DNA from: Bordetella parapertussis
Lineage (GTDB): Bacteria > Pseudomonadota > Gammaproteobacteria > Burkholderiales > Burkholderiaceae_B
Length of the DNA stretch: 64,000 bases
NCBI GenBank assembly: GCA_945865935.1
Contig: CAMBFI010000002.1
Span: 186,001 to 250,000 of the forward strand
Reading direction: 5' to 3'
In this document: one piece after another, positions 8,584 to 17,587 of the stretch
How positions within the stretch are numbered: the stretch's first letter is position 1
Layout of the letters: each line of letters opens with the position of its first letter
Notes under the pieces: model-generated
The model's database searches: none
Seen by the model: only the letters and a program-made list of their open reading frames with translations
What the model was told of the DNA's origin: nothing
Translations under genes and position numbers: made by a program

Positions 8584-8609
8584 AAGGGGCGCCTTGTGCG
8601 CCCCTTTTT
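8584..8609 (+). terminator. Rho-independent terminator after the transaminase
   Basis: Stem GGGGCGC (8586-8592) pairs with GCGCCCC (8598-8604) around the loop CTTGT, extended by A-T pairs, and is followed by TTTTT (8605-8609). It begins 20 bases after the stop codon. Confidence 0.9.
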
Positions 8610-8702
8610 CGTACCTCGAAGATCTCTCTGCTGCAGGTCGCCGCTCAGATACAATCAATCAACATTTTTATCTGTATTCCCCTCACTGGAATCCTTCACC
8701 TC

Positions 8703-10295
8703 ATGAACTACCAACTGCCGTTCCCCTCTGGCCGTCAACCCGTGTTGGCGCGTAACGTTGTCTCGACCTCGCAACCTTTGGCTTCTCAAGCAGGCGCTGC
8801 CGCCTTCGCACGTGGCGGTAACGCGATTGATGCGGCACTGGCTGCTGCGATCACATTGACTGTTGTCGAGCCAACCATGAACGGTATCGGTGGTGACGCT
8901 TTCGCTATCTTGTGGGATGGCAAAGCCTTACACGGACTAAACGCCTCTGGACGCGCTCCTGCCGCATGGTCGCCCGAGCGCTTCAAAGGTATGGCCGCCA
9001 TGCCGCACCGCGGCTGGGAATCCGTCACCGTTCCGGGCGTGGTTTCACAATGGGTAGAGCTGTCGAGCAAGTTCGGCAAGCTCCCTTTTGAGGACCTCTT
9101 CAAAGATGCGATCCGACACGCGCGCGACGGCTTCCCTGTCAGCCCCGTGATCGCACGTCAATGGAAAGATGCTGCCGCCGAATTACATATGCATCCAGGC
9201 TTTGAGGCATTCATGCCTAATGGTCGTGCGCCCGAAGCCGGAGAGATCTGGCGCTTTCCAGATCAAGCCGACACGCTCGAAGACATCGCCCGTACAAAGG
9301 GTGAGTCGTTCTACCGTGGTCGCCTCGCAAAAGCGATCGCGGCATTTGCAAAAGAATGTGGCGCTGCAATGACCGAGGCCGATCTAGCCGCTCACCGCTG
9401 CGACTGGGTTGGAACGGTATCTACGAACTACCAGGGCTATGACGTACATGAGATCCCACCTAACGGGCAGGGACTCACTGCTCTGCTCGCACTGAACTTA
9501 ATTGAGCAGTTGCCCTACGCGCAAACGAAACCCGGCTCTGCCGAACGCATGCACCTTGAAGTGGAATGTATGCGCGCAGCCTTTGCAGATTTGTATGCGC
9601 ACGTAGCAGATCCCGAGTTCATGAAAGTGACTGCAAAAGATTTGCTCAGCAAATCGTATGCAAAAGAGCGGGCCAAACTAATCGACCCAAAGAAAGCAGG
9701 ATCCTATCTGCCTGGCCAACCCCCTTCGGGCGGCACGATTTATATGTGCGCGACAGACACCGAAGGGCGCATGATCTCCTACATTCAGTCGAACTTCAAA
9801 GGGTTCGGTTCGGGCGTGGTCGTACCCAAGACAGGTATCGCGCTGCAAAACCGCGGATCGGGTTTTGTCACGACTCCAGGTCACCCGAACTTAGTCGGCG
9901 GTGGTAAGCGTCCGATGCACACCATCATTCCAGCCTTCCTCATGCGTGATGGCAAACCAGACATGGCCTTTGGCGTGATGGGTGGCAACATGCAAGCGCA
10001 GGGCCACATGCAAATGGTGTTGCGTTACGTCACTGAGAAGCACAACCCACAAGCTTGCTCTGACTCACCACGCTGGCGCATCAACGACATCGGCGAGCTC
10101 ACGGTTGAAGCCGGTGTACATCCCGCTGTTGTTGAAGGTTTGCGTGCGATGGGCCACAAGCCGATCGTTGCACCGGCCGATAGCCTTGACTTCGGCAGCG
10201 CCCAGTTGATTGCGCGCTTACCAGGCGACAAAGCGCCTTACGCCTATGTTGCGGGCTCTGACCACCGGCGTGACGGTCAGGCAGTCGGCTACTAG
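8703..10295 (+). CDS. Gamma-glutamyltransferase family protein (Ntn hydrolase)
   Basis: 530 aa. Gamma-glutamyltransferase-like enzymes are made as a precursor that cleaves itself before a catalytic Thr and then cleave or transfer gamma-glutamyl or related acyl groups. Family features: AAFARGGNAIDAALAAAIT and PTMNGIGGDAFAIL near the N terminus, and SGGTIYMCATDTEG, with Thr345 as the expected self-cleavage residue, followed by GSGVVVPKTGIALQNRG and FGVMGGNMQAQGHMQMV. No signal peptide is seen, unlike classical periplasmic Ggt, so a cytoplasmic YwrD-like hydrolase or acylase is likely. TACAAT at 8650-8655 may be its -10. It is convergent with the pirin gene. The substrate is undetermined. Confidence 0.85.
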   Translation: MNYQLPFPSGRQPVLARNVVSTSQPLASQAGAAAFARGGNAIDAALAAAITLTVVEPTMNGIGGDAFAILWDGKALHGLNASGRAPAAWSPERFKGMAAMPHRGWESVTVPGVVSQWVELSSKFGKLPFEDLFKDAIRHARDGFPVSPVIARQWKDAAAELHMHPGFEAFMPNGRAPEAGEIWRFPDQADTLEDIARTKGESFYRGRLAKAIAAFAKECGAAMTEADLAAHRCDWVGTVSTNYQGYDVHEIPPNGQGLTALLALNLIEQLPYAQTKPGSAERMHLEVECMRAAFADLYAHVADPEFMKVTAKDLLSKSYAKERAKLIDPKKAGSYLPGQPPSGGTIYMCATDTEGRMISYIQSNFKGFGSGVVVPKTGIALQNRGSGFVTTPGHPNLVGGGKRPMHTIIPAFLMRDGKPDMAFGVMGGNMQAQGHMQMVLRYVTEKHNPQACSDSPRWRINDIGELTVEAGVHPAVVEGLRAMGHKPIVAPADSLDFGSAQLIARLPGDKAPYAYVAGSDHRRDGQAVGY

Positions 10296-10332
10296 CGAGA
10301 CCGTCGCAGCGGACATCTCTGGCCGTCATCAC

Positions 10333-11196
10333 TTACGCGATTCGTCCGAAACGCCCGCCGTTGAAGTCTTCAATTGCCTGAACGATCTCGGCCTTTGTGT
10401 TCATCACAAAAGGGCCGTGGCCGGAGATCGGTTCTTCAATTGGTTCGCCGCATAACAGCAGCGCAACGGTATCTTCAAGAACGTGCACAGCGATATCTTG
10501 CCCCGCATGTTCATACATCAGCATCTGTGCATCCGTCGCGACAGCACCGTCTTGCGCTTGAACTGCACCATGCAGCACAACTAGCCCGGCGCTCCAGCCC
10601 GCTGGCACCGGAATCGTGAGCGCTGCGCCTTTTTTCAATTTCAAGTCTATAACCTGCATCGGGGTGAACGTACGTGCCGGACCGGTTTCACCGCCGAACG
10701 ATCCGGCAATCACACGCGCCGTGCCAGAGCCGTCCGCCAGGGCGAACTCCGGAATCTGTTGGCGCAGAATCGGTTGATATCCAGGCGATGTCATTTTGTC
10801 TTTAGCTGGTAAGTTGACCCACAGCTGAATCATTTGCAGTACGCCGCCCGCTCGCGCGAATGCCGCAGAGTGGAACTCTTCGTGCAAGATACCAGCGCCT
10901 GCCGTCATCCATTGCACCTCACCCGGACCAATCACGCCACCTTGACCCGTGGAGTCCTTGTGTTCGACTTCGCCCTCATAGACGAAGGTCACCGTCTCAA
11001 ACCCTCGATGCGGATGGGAGCCCACGCCTTTACGCTCGGCTGTGGCCGGAAATTGCTTCGGGCCCGCAAAATCCAACATCAAGAATGGACTCATCTCCCT
11101 ACCCAAGTCTTGATAGAAAAATAGTGTGCGCACGGGAAAGCCGTCTCCGACCCAGTGACCACGATCATTACCCTGCACGCTCATTAATTTTTTCAT
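10333..11196 (-). CDS. Pirin family protein
   Basis: 287 aa, a bicupin metal-binding protein. The N-terminal cupin has H61 and H63 (GSHPHRGFETVT) and H105 and E107 (MTAGAGILHEE), which match the spacing of the iron ligands in human pirin. The C-terminal pirin domain includes GAVQAQDGAVATDAQMLMY. Some bacterial pirins have quercetinase-like dioxygenase activity or bind metabolic enzymes; which role applies here cannot be told. The gene stands alone, convergent with the gamma-glutamyltransferase-like gene (37-base gap). Confidence 0.9.
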   Translation of the reverse strand: MKKLMSVQGNDRGHWVGDGFPVRTLFFYQDLGREMSPFLMLDFAGPKQFPATAERKGVGSHPHRGFETVTFVYEGEVEHKDSTGQGGVIGPGEVQWMTAGAGILHEEFHSAAFARAGGVLQMIQLWVNLPAKDKMTSPGYQPILRQQIPEFALADGSGTARVIAGSFGGETGPARTFTPMQVIDLKLKKGAALTIPVPAGWSAGLVVLHGAVQAQDGAVATDAQMLMYEHAGQDIAVHVLEDTVALLLCGEPIEEPISGHGPFVMNTKAEIVQAIEDFNGGRFGRIA

Positions 11197-11231
11197 AGAT
11201 AGAGATTAACCGTTATTGATGGGGTGTCATG

Positions 11232-11945
11232 TCACACAACATCTTGTGAATTTGTTTGGGCCGCTTGCGATAGACCTACCCCAGCGCGCCTAAGAAATAC
11301 GAACACATGATCGCCAAATACATATTCACTCTGCTCAAGTCCGTTGGAGTGCGGCGCGAACTCCTCAAACAACTGGTAGTTTTTGACGTCTTCCAATTTG
11401 AAGTCGATATGGGATGGGCTATTGCTGTATCCCAAAACAAGCACACCATTACTTTTCATAATCGTCTTAAGACCGGCAAACAAATCTTCGCATTGATCGA
11501 TTTGATTGACACCGAAGCCAATTAAACCGTTGGCGATAATGACATCAAACTGATCATGCAAGTATTGCCGTGTGAGCTCTGTTGCCGAGCCTATTCGATG
11601 GTTATGCACATCACCATAAATCGCCTTACTAGGGTCTCTGTCAATGGTGAAGAACTTTGCAGAAAACCGCGACCGATAATGCCAACTTCGTTTGTCGGTG
11701 CCAATGAACAAACATTGCGCGGACTCGTGGTTCAGCACTGTGTCTAAATAATTAAAAATATCATGCTCTAAAAACAATCGGTTCGCTGACTTATGGGGGA
11801 ACTCAACTCCCCAGGTAACCGCTAGCCGCGGCGCAAGCTTAAACAGTAATGTTTTGAGTTTATTTTTTAGCTTCAACATGTGCGGTCTACTTCGAATTTT
11901 CCGGCCACTTTCTTTGCGACTGTTGTGGTCTTGAATACGCGTCAT
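11232..11945 (-). CDS. Putative SAM-dependent methyltransferase-like protein
   Basis: 237 aa from the ATG at 11945; a TTG precedes it and an internal ATG at 11879 (MLKLKNKL) is an alternative. The fold is suggested by a motif-I-like CLFIGTDKRSWHY, an acidic strand end FFTIDRDPSKAIYGD, and DQFDVIIANGLIGFGVNQID followed by IMKSNGVLVLGYSN, the order seen in class I methyltransferases. The motif I glycines are poor, so SAM binding is not certain. The gene is clearly more A+T-rich than its neighbours: the two 60-base lines from 11701 and 11761 hold 23 and 29 G+C. It begins 6 bases past the glmS stop, suggesting insertion behind a housekeeping gene. The substrate is unknown. Confidence 0.55.
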   Translation of the reverse strand: MTRIQDHNSRKESGRKIRSRPHMLKLKNKLKTLLFKLAPRLAVTWGVEFPHKSANRLFLEHDIFNYLDTVLNHESAQCLFIGTDKRSWHYRSRFSAKFFTIDRDPSKAIYGDVHNHRIGSATELTRQYLHDQFDVIIANGLIGFGVNQIDQCEDLFAGLKTIMKSNGVLVLGYSNSPSHIDFKLEDVKNYQLFEEFAPHSNGLEQSEYVFGDHVFVFLRRAGVGLSQAAQTNSQDVV

Positions 11946-11951
11946 CAAACA

Positions 11952-13784
11952 TTATTCTACCGTCACACTCTTTGCCAGATTGCGTGGCTTATCAACATCT
12001 GTGCCGCGCGCACAGGCTGTGTGATAGGCCAGCAGCTGCAGCGGAATCGTGTGCAGAATAGGGGAGAGTAAACCGTAGTTCTCAGGCATACGGATCACGT
12101 GCACACCTTCGCTGCTCGCGAGCTTGGTATCTGCGTCGGCAAACACATACAACTCGCCACCACGCGCGCGCACTTCGTGCATGTTCGATTTCAGCTTCTC
12201 AAGCAAGGCGTCGTTCGGTGCAATGGTCACCACTGGCATCAACTCTGTCACCAACGCTAAAGGCCCATGCTTAAGTTCACCGGCTGGGTAGGCCTCAGCA
12301 TGGATATAGCTAATTTCTTTTAACTTCAACGCACCCTCGAGTGCGATGGGATAGTGCATCCCTCGACCTAAGAATAAGGCGTTCTCTTTCGTCGCAAAAC
12401 GATCAGCCCAGGCCATGATTTGTGGCTCAAGTGCCAGCACTGCGCTAATGGCAGCAGGCAGGTGACGCAACGCTTTGACATGCGCCGCCTCTTGGTCTTG
12501 GGGCAGCCGGCCGTGCGCGTGCGCCAAGGCCAAGGTCAGCATAAACAAGGCCGTCAATTGTGTTGTAAAGGCTTTGGTCGACGCCACGCCAATCTCAACG
12601 CCCGCCCGAGTGATGTATGCCAACTTGCACTCACGCACCATTGCGCTCGTCGACACATTACAAATGGTGAGGGTCTGTTCCATCCCTAACCCTCGTGCAT
12701 GCTTAAGTGCGGCAAGCGTATCGGCCGTTTCGCCGGACTGCGAGATCGTCACGACCAATGTTTTTGGATGCGGCACACTTTCACGATAGCGGTACTCACT
12801 TGCGATTTCGACCGCGACAGGGATCTGCGTAACCGCCTCAATCCAGTACTTCGCGGTTAAGCCCGCGTAGTAGCTGGTGCCGCAAGCAAGAATGAGCACG
12901 CGATCAATCTCTTCAAAGGTCTCTCGCGCACCCGCACCAAACAACTCTGGGGTGACGGACTCGACGTCTTCAAGCGTGTCCCCGACCGCGCGCGGCTGTT
13001 CAAAAATTTCCTTTTGCATGTAATGGCGATACGGGCCAAGCTCTGCCGCACCCGTATGAACATGCACCGTATTAATTTTCCGATCGACTCGCTTGCCCGC
13101 CTGGTCCATGATCCAGACGTTTCCTAACTGCAAATCCGCAACATCACCGTCTTCAAGATAAATAATTTGATCCGTTGTGCCCGCAAGCGCTAGCGCATCG
13201 GAGGCCAAAAAGTTTTCCTCCTTCCCGCGGCCAATCACGAGAGGGGACCCTTGGCGAGCAGCAACGATGCGATGCGGCTCGTCGCGACAAAATACGGCGA
13301 TTGCATACGCACCATGCAAGCGACGCACAGTTTGCTGTACGGCCTCAAGCAAGTCGCCGTTGTACACATGGCGAATCAAGTGCGCGATCACCTCGGTGTC
13401 GGTCTGGCTCTCAAAGGTAAAGCCGGCCGCCTGCAGCTCCGTGCGTAGCGCCTCGTGATTCTCAATAATGCCGTTATGCACCAAGGCAACGCTCGGCTCT
13501 TCTGCCCCGAGGGCAGAAAAGTGTGGGTGGGCGTTACGCGTGACCGGTGCGCCGTGCGTCGCCCACCGGGTGTGGGCAATCCCGGTAAAGCCAGCGATAT
13601 GGTTGCGGGCGATGTCCGCGGCCAACTCAGCAACCCGGTCTGTGCTGCGCGCACGGCGTAACCCACCGTTATCGTATACAGCCACCCCACACGAGTCATA
13701 ACCGCGATACTCGAGCCGCTTAAGACCTTCGACCAAGATTGGGGTGATATCACGCGAAGCGACCGCAGCAACAATTCCGCACAT
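11952..13784 (-). CDS. glmS: Glutamine--fructose-6-phosphate aminotransferase (isomerising)
   Basis: 610 aa, full length. It makes glucosamine-6-phosphate from fructose-6-phosphate and glutamine, the first step to UDP-GlcNAc for peptidoglycan and LPS. The protein starts MCGIVAAV, so after Met removal Cys is the N-terminal glutaminase nucleophile. [14 protein letters not shown] and [13 protein letters not shown] are glutaminase motifs. Two SIS isomerase domains follow ([44 protein letters not shown]), and the C terminus is the typical [13 protein letters not shown]. glmU, which uses the product downstream, is at 28249-29628. The upstream gap is shared with an Lrp-family gene and holds AT-rich palindromes. 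I see no glmS ribozyme. Confidence 0.97.
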   Translation of the reverse strand: MCGIVAAVASRDITPILVEGLKRLEYRGYDSCGVAVYDNGGLRRARSTDRVAELAADIARNHIAGFTGIAHTRWATHGAPVTRNAHPHFSALGAEEPSVALVHNGIIENHEALRTELQAAGFTFESQTDTEVIAHLIRHVYNGDLLEAVQQTVRRLHGAYAIAVFCRDEPHRIVAARQGSPLVIGRGKEENFLASDALALAGTTDQIIYLEDGDVADLQLGNVWIMDQAGKRVDRKINTVHVHTGAAELGPYRHYMQKEIFEQPRAVGDTLEDVESVTPELFGAGARETFEEIDRVLILACGTSYYAGLTAKYWIEAVTQIPVAVEIASEYRYRESVPHPKTLVVTISQSGETADTLAALKHARGLGMEQTLTICNVSTSAMVRECKLAYITRAGVEIGVASTKAFTTQLTALFMLTLALAHAHGRLPQDQEAAHVKALRHLPAAISAVLALEPQIMAWADRFATKENALFLGRGMHYPIALEGALKLKEISYIHAEAYPAGELKHGPLALVTELMPVVTIAPNDALLEKLKSNMHEVRARGGELYVFADADTKLASSEGVHVIRMPENYGLLSPILHTIPLQLLAYHTACARGTDVDKPRNLAKSVTVE

Positions 13785-13834
13785 AAAGCGTCTCCTAAGG
13801 ATCGTACTATTGTGCCAATATTTGTTGACTATTT

Positions 13835-13909
13835 ATTTCATAAAATAAATATTTATGAAATAATTAATTTCATATTAATATTAATGAAATATAATTTCAT
13901 TAATATGAT
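13835..13909. promoter_or_regulatory. AT-rich palindrome array between glmS and an Lrp-type regulator
   Basis: ATTTCATAAA (13835-13844) pairs with TTTATGAAAT (13852-13861). ATTTCAT (13867-13873) pairs with ATGAAAT (13884-13890). A third ATTTCAT lies at 13894-13900, followed by ATGAT. The first two centres are about 30 bp apart, three helical turns. Lrp/AsnC proteins bind as multimers to phased palindromes, so autoregulation of the adjacent gene at 13946 is likely, and glmS may be affected as well. Confidence 0.65.
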
Positions 13910-13945
13910 CCGCCTAATGATCCCACGTCGTTTAAACAGACACTC

Positions 13946-14416
13946 ATGACCCTCTCCGCTCTGGACGATCTCGATCGACGTATTCTGGATCAACTCCAAC
14001 AGGATGCTTCACTCACGAACCACGCCTTGGCTGAACGGGTGCACGCCTCGCCCCCAACCTGTATGCGTCGCGTCAAACGGCTCAAGGCGCTCGGCGTGAT
14101 CGCCAAGCAGGTCGCTATTCTCAATCCAGAGAAGCTCGGTAGCGCGCTCACAGCCATTGTTGAGGTCACCCTCGACGCGCAGTCGTCCGAACAACTCCCT
14201 TTATTTGAAGCCGCGATGCAAAATGAACGTGCGGTACAGCAATGCTATCGGGTATCGACCGGGCCCGACTTTGTATTGATTATTCAGGTCAAAGATATGG
14301 CGGCTTATCATGCCTTGGTGCATCGCTCACTCACCGCCCAAGCTAACGTCCGTAACGTTCGCACTTTTTTCTCTGTACATCGCAGCAAGTTTGAAACGCT
14401 CACTGCATTAACCTAA
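13946..14416 (+). CDS. Lrp/AsnC family transcriptional regulator
   Basis: 156 aa. The helix-turn-helix at residues about 6-60 (LDRRILDQLQQDASLTNHAL, TCMRRVKRLKALGVIAKQ) is followed by a RAM ligand domain with CYRVSTGPDFVLIIQVKDM and RTFFSVHRSKFETLTAL. It is more divergent from E. coli Lrp than the gene at 5187, so it is probably a local regulator. It lies 29 bases upstream of a 2-hydroxyacid dehydrogenase in the same direction, which may be its target, and is divergent from glmS across a gap full of ATTTCAT palindromes. The effector, probably an amino or organic acid, is unknown. Confidence 0.85.
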   Translation: MTLSALDDLDRRILDQLQQDASLTNHALAERVHASPPTCMRRVKRLKALGVIAKQVAILNPEKLGSALTAIVEVTLDAQSSEQLPLFEAAMQNERAVQQCYRVSTGPDFVLIIQVKDMAAYHALVHRSLTAQANVRNVRTFFSVHRSKFETLTALT

Positions 14417-14445
14417 CCACTGCCCACGCAGGTTAAGCTCTTAAT

Positions 14446-15477
14446 ATGAAAAAACTACTCCGACTCGCCATTCTTGACGACTACCAAGATCTCGCCCACC
14501 GCATTGTTGACTGGAGCCAGATCCCAGGTCTATCTGTTGTTGCGTTCAAAGATCATGTCTACACCGAAGACGACTTGGTTGCCCGACTCCAGGGCTTTGA
14601 TGGTGTGATGCGTATCCGTGAACGCACAGAATTCCCACGCTCCGTCTTGACCCGCCTGCCGCAACTCAAGTTCATACTAGCAACCGGTATGCGTAATGCT
14701 CGCTCATTAGACCTGCAGGCGACCGATGAACTTGGTGTTACGGTCTGCACAACCGAGGCCATGCATCAAAGTACGGTTGAGGTCACTTGGGCGCTCATCC
14801 TCGGATTGTTTCGCGCGATTCCGCAAGAAACTGCTTCCGTGCGTGCTGGGGGCTGGCAAACAACAGTGGGCGATGGTGTGGCCGGCAAGACCTTGGGTAT
14901 CATCGGCTTAGGCAACATGGGGATCCCTGTCGCGAAGATCGGACGCATCCTCGGAATGCGCGTGATTGCCTGGAGTCAGAATTTGACGCAAGAGCGCGCA
15001 ACGCCGCATGATGTGATCTGTGTGACCAAGGACGAACTGATCGAAACTTCCGATGCGATTACGATCCATCATCCGCTCACCGACGCAAGTCTCGGCCTCT
15101 TAGGTAAGAATGAGCTCGCGCGCATGAAACCCAGCGCCTATCTGGTGAACACTTCTCGCGCACAGATTGTGGATGAAGAGGCCTTAATCCATGCACTGAC
15201 CGCAAGAAAAATCGGCGGCGCAGCCTTGGATGTCTTCACGTGTGAGCCTCTGCCACAAAACCATCCCTTCAGAAACTTGCCTAACGTGATTGCCACCCCG
15301 CATATTGGGTTCGTCACACAAGAAAATATGACTGAATTTTTTTCTCAGTCCTATAAAAATCTCGTCGCCTATCTTGCCGGTCAACCCATCAATGTGATCA
15401 ACGCAGCGCATCCCTTTTTGCCAGAGTCACAGGTCGCCAAGCAGATGCACAAAAGTCCTCTGCATTCAAAAAGTTAA
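14446..15477 (+). CDS. D-isomer-specific 2-hydroxyacid dehydrogenase (NAD-dependent)
   Basis: 343 aa. Converts between a 2-keto acid and a D-2-hydroxy acid. The NAD-binding loop is LGIIGLGNMGIP (residues about 148-160). The catalytic residues of the family are visible: Arg in VNTSRAQIVDEEAL, Glu in DVFTCEPLP, and His in ATPHIGFVT. It is second in a rightward set (Lrp-type gene, this gene, GntR/FCD regulator, MmgE/PrpD enzyme) with short gaps, pointing to a catabolic role in the adjoining organic-acid island. The family also includes phosphoglycerate and glyoxylate/hydroxypyruvate reductases; the substrate cannot be decided by eye. Confidence 0.85.
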   Translation: MKKLLRLAILDDYQDLAHRIVDWSQIPGLSVVAFKDHVYTEDDLVARLQGFDGVMRIRERTEFPRSVLTRLPQLKFILATGMRNARSLDLQATDELGVTVCTTEAMHQSTVEVTWALILGLFRAIPQETASVRAGGWQTTVGDGVAGKTLGIIGLGNMGIPVAKIGRILGMRVIAWSQNLTQERATPHDVICVTKDELIETSDAITIHHPLTDASLGLLGKNELARMKPSAYLVNTSRAQIVDEEALIHALTARKIGGAALDVFTCEPLPQNHPFRNLPNVIATPHIGFVTQENMTEFFSQSYKNLVAYLAGQPINVINAAHPFLPESQVAKQMHKSPLHSKS

Positions 15478-15510
15478 TGCTTTTAGAAATACGTTCGGCG
15501 TAACAAAACG

Positions 15511-16206
15511 ATGAAAAATCCACCTACTGCTCGCGTCAAAAAATCAACTCTGGCGGCTGCACTCGAGAATGATTTGCCAGGTGGCGAACGGGCCTATCGC
15601 TACATCCGACAAGCCCTCGCAAGCCAGCAGCTGATGCCTGGCGATCGTCTGCGTGAAGTAGAGCTCGCCGAGATGATCGGCCTGAGTCGCACACCGATTC
15701 GCGAGGCCCTTGCCAGACTGGAGTCTGAAGGTCTTGTTGTCCATGATTCCACGCTTGGAATCATGGTCGCAGAGCTTGACTACAGCATGGTGACCGAACT
15801 TTACTTTATGCGCGAAGTGCTAGAGGGCACTGCAGCCAGGCTTGCGGCGCAACATGCCTCAAGCGTTGAAATCTCCTTGCTTGAAGACATGTGCGAACAG
15901 TACGCCAACTCTGTCGGTGACGATGCAAAACTGGCCAGTAGCAATCGACAGTTTCACGAGATGCTCTATAACTGCAGTCACAATAGATATCTGATCAAAA
16001 TGTTAAAGACGCTGCACGACACCTTAACGTTGTTAGGCAACACGACACTGACAGATCCCAAACGCGTCAAGGACACCATCAAAGAGCACGAGGCGGTTGT
16101 AGCTGGAATCCGCAAGCACGATCCAGAGGCCGCAGAAAAAGCGCTCCGCGCACATATTTACGCTTCGCAAAAGATGCGTATTCGTCGACTCATTTCAAAT
16201 CAATAA
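15511..16206 (+). CDS. GntR family regulator, FadR subfamily (FCD domain)
   Basis: 231 aa. The winged helix (residues about 20-90) contains GDRLREVELAEMIGLSRTPI and REALARLESEGLVVHDSTLG. The FCD ligand domain follows (VTELYFMREVLEGTAARLAA, NRQFHEMLYNCSHNRYLIKM, IKEHEAVVAGIRKHDPEAAE), where the His residues typically hold a metal that contacts an organic-acid effector. It lies 7 bases upstream of an MmgE/PrpD gene. The best candidate for the ATAC-N4-GTAT sites at 18494 and 25731, it would then control the whole catabolic island; that link is inference. Confidence 0.9.
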   Translation: MKNPPTARVKKSTLAAALENDLPGGERAYRYIRQALASQQLMPGDRLREVELAEMIGLSRTPIREALARLESEGLVVHDSTLGIMVAELDYSMVTELYFMREVLEGTAARLAAQHASSVEISLLEDMCEQYANSVGDDAKLASSNRQFHEMLYNCSHNRYLIKMLKTLHDTLTLLGNTTLTDPKRVKDTIKEHEAVVAGIRKHDPEAAEKALRAHIYASQKMRIRRLISNQ

Positions 16207-16213
16207 GCGCCTG

Positions 16214-17587
16214 ATGTCTAAGAATATAACTCTCGATTTTGTAGCGTTGCTACGTGCATGGTCTATTGAGGATCCTGCGCTGGTCCGCATGGCACGTTTG
16301 TTACTGATCGATGGGCTCGCGGTTGCGCTGGCCGGCTCAGACCAGCCGGGTCCGCGCCTCGCCGCGGCTCTGGCTCGTGAACAAGGCGGCAAAGAATCAG
16401 CCACGGTTATTGGTCAAGGGTTTTCAACCTCACTATCCCAAGCAGCCCAAATCAATGGGCTGTCTATGCATGTGCTGGACTATGAGCCGATGTGGAATCC
16501 CCCTAATCATACGCTCTCGACAATGCTGCCTGGCTTACTCGCGTTAGCTGAGCAGCGTGAAGCGCAAGGTGCAGGTCCCCAGGGCGCACGGCTTCTGCGC
16601 GCACTCCTCAAAGGCGTCGAAGCGCAAGGGCGGTTGCGCTTGTCGTCTGGTCAGATCGAACCACGCGAGCTTAGCTTGCATCCTCCGGGCGTCGTGGGTC
16701 CTTTGGCTTGTGCGATTGCGTGCGGGGATTTCTTAGAGCTGTCTGAAGCACAACATGTAGCAGCCGTTGGTATTGCGGCATCACGCGCGGGTGGCGTGCT
16801 CGCGAACGTTGGCTCAATGACCAAGGCACTTCATTGCGCAGATGCCTGTCGCAGCGGACTTGAAGCAGCGCTACTCGCTCAAAGCGGGTTTACTGCTGAT
16901 ACGGATGCGCTGGCTGGTCCACGCGGTTACGGGTATGCCTATTTTGGTGATCGCTTCGATTCATCACAGCTCGTGGCGCCCTTGCTTGTGCCGCGTGTGC
17001 TCACACCTGGTCCGGCATGGAAATTGTTTCCCTCGCAATATGCAACCCATTTCGTCATTACGGCGGCGCTAGACTGCCGCGCTGAAATCGCAGACCCCAA
17101 CAGCATTAGGCGTGTGGAGATTCTGACTCCGTTAATGCCCTATATCGATCGACCGACTCCAACCTCCGGACTGGATGGTAAGTTTTCGCTCCAGTATTGC
17201 GTCGTGGCAGCACTACTCGATGCTCGTCTTAACCTAGATTCTTTTAGTGATGCACGGCGCTTTGCCGAAGATGCCACGCGCCTATTGTCTGTCACGCAAC
17301 TGACGCAAACGGCCGAGATTTCTGGGCGCCTGGACGCCATGCATGTTGAGGTTTGCGTCACGCTCGTCGATGGAACCGTTGTTCGCCACCAATGTGCGGC
17401 CCCACTTGGAAGTTGGTCGCGCCCTATTGCAGCAGAGGTTGTAGAGGACAAAGCCCACGACCTGATTGACCGACGTATCACGCCAACGTTGGCGAATACA
17501 TTCTGGTCTGAGCTCGACGCGCCGCCTCAGGCGCTCCGAATCTCGACGTTGATGGCATGCCTTACTGCGGATCAATCACTCGGCTAA
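16214..17587 (+). CDS. MmgE/PrpD family protein, divergent member
   Basis: 457 aa. The family includes 2-methylcitrate dehydratase, cis-aconitate decarboxylase and iminodisuccinate epimerase. Family landmarks are visible: MHVLDYEPMWNPPNHTLST, SLHPPGVVGPLACAIA, and GSMTKALHCADACRSGLEAA, matching the TKPLHxG lysine region. The usual CCGxTHP segment reads FPSQYATHFVI here, so the second half of the active site differs from the paralogue at 22640 and the substrate probably differs too. It is translated with the GntR gene (7-base gap) and its 3' end overlaps the convergent dehydrogenase gene by 26 bases. Exact reaction unknown. Confidence 0.8.
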   Translation: MSKNITLDFVALLRAWSIEDPALVRMARLLLIDGLAVALAGSDQPGPRLAAALAREQGGKESATVIGQGFSTSLSQAAQINGLSMHVLDYEPMWNPPNHTLSTMLPGLLALAEQREAQGAGPQGARLLRALLKGVEAQGRLRLSSGQIEPRELSLHPPGVVGPLACAIACGDFLELSEAQHVAAVGIAASRAGGVLANVGSMTKALHCADACRSGLEAALLAQSGFTADTDALAGPRGYGYAYFGDRFDSSQLVAPLLVPRVLTPGPAWKLFPSQYATHFVITAALDCRAEIADPNSIRRVEILTPLMPYIDRPTPTSGLDGKFSLQYCVVAALLDARLNLDSFSDARRFAEDATRLLSVTQLTQTAEISGRLDAMHVEVCVTLVDGTVVRHQCAAPLGSWSRPIAAEVVEDKAHDLIDRRITPTLANTFWSELDAPPQALRISTLMACLTADQSLG

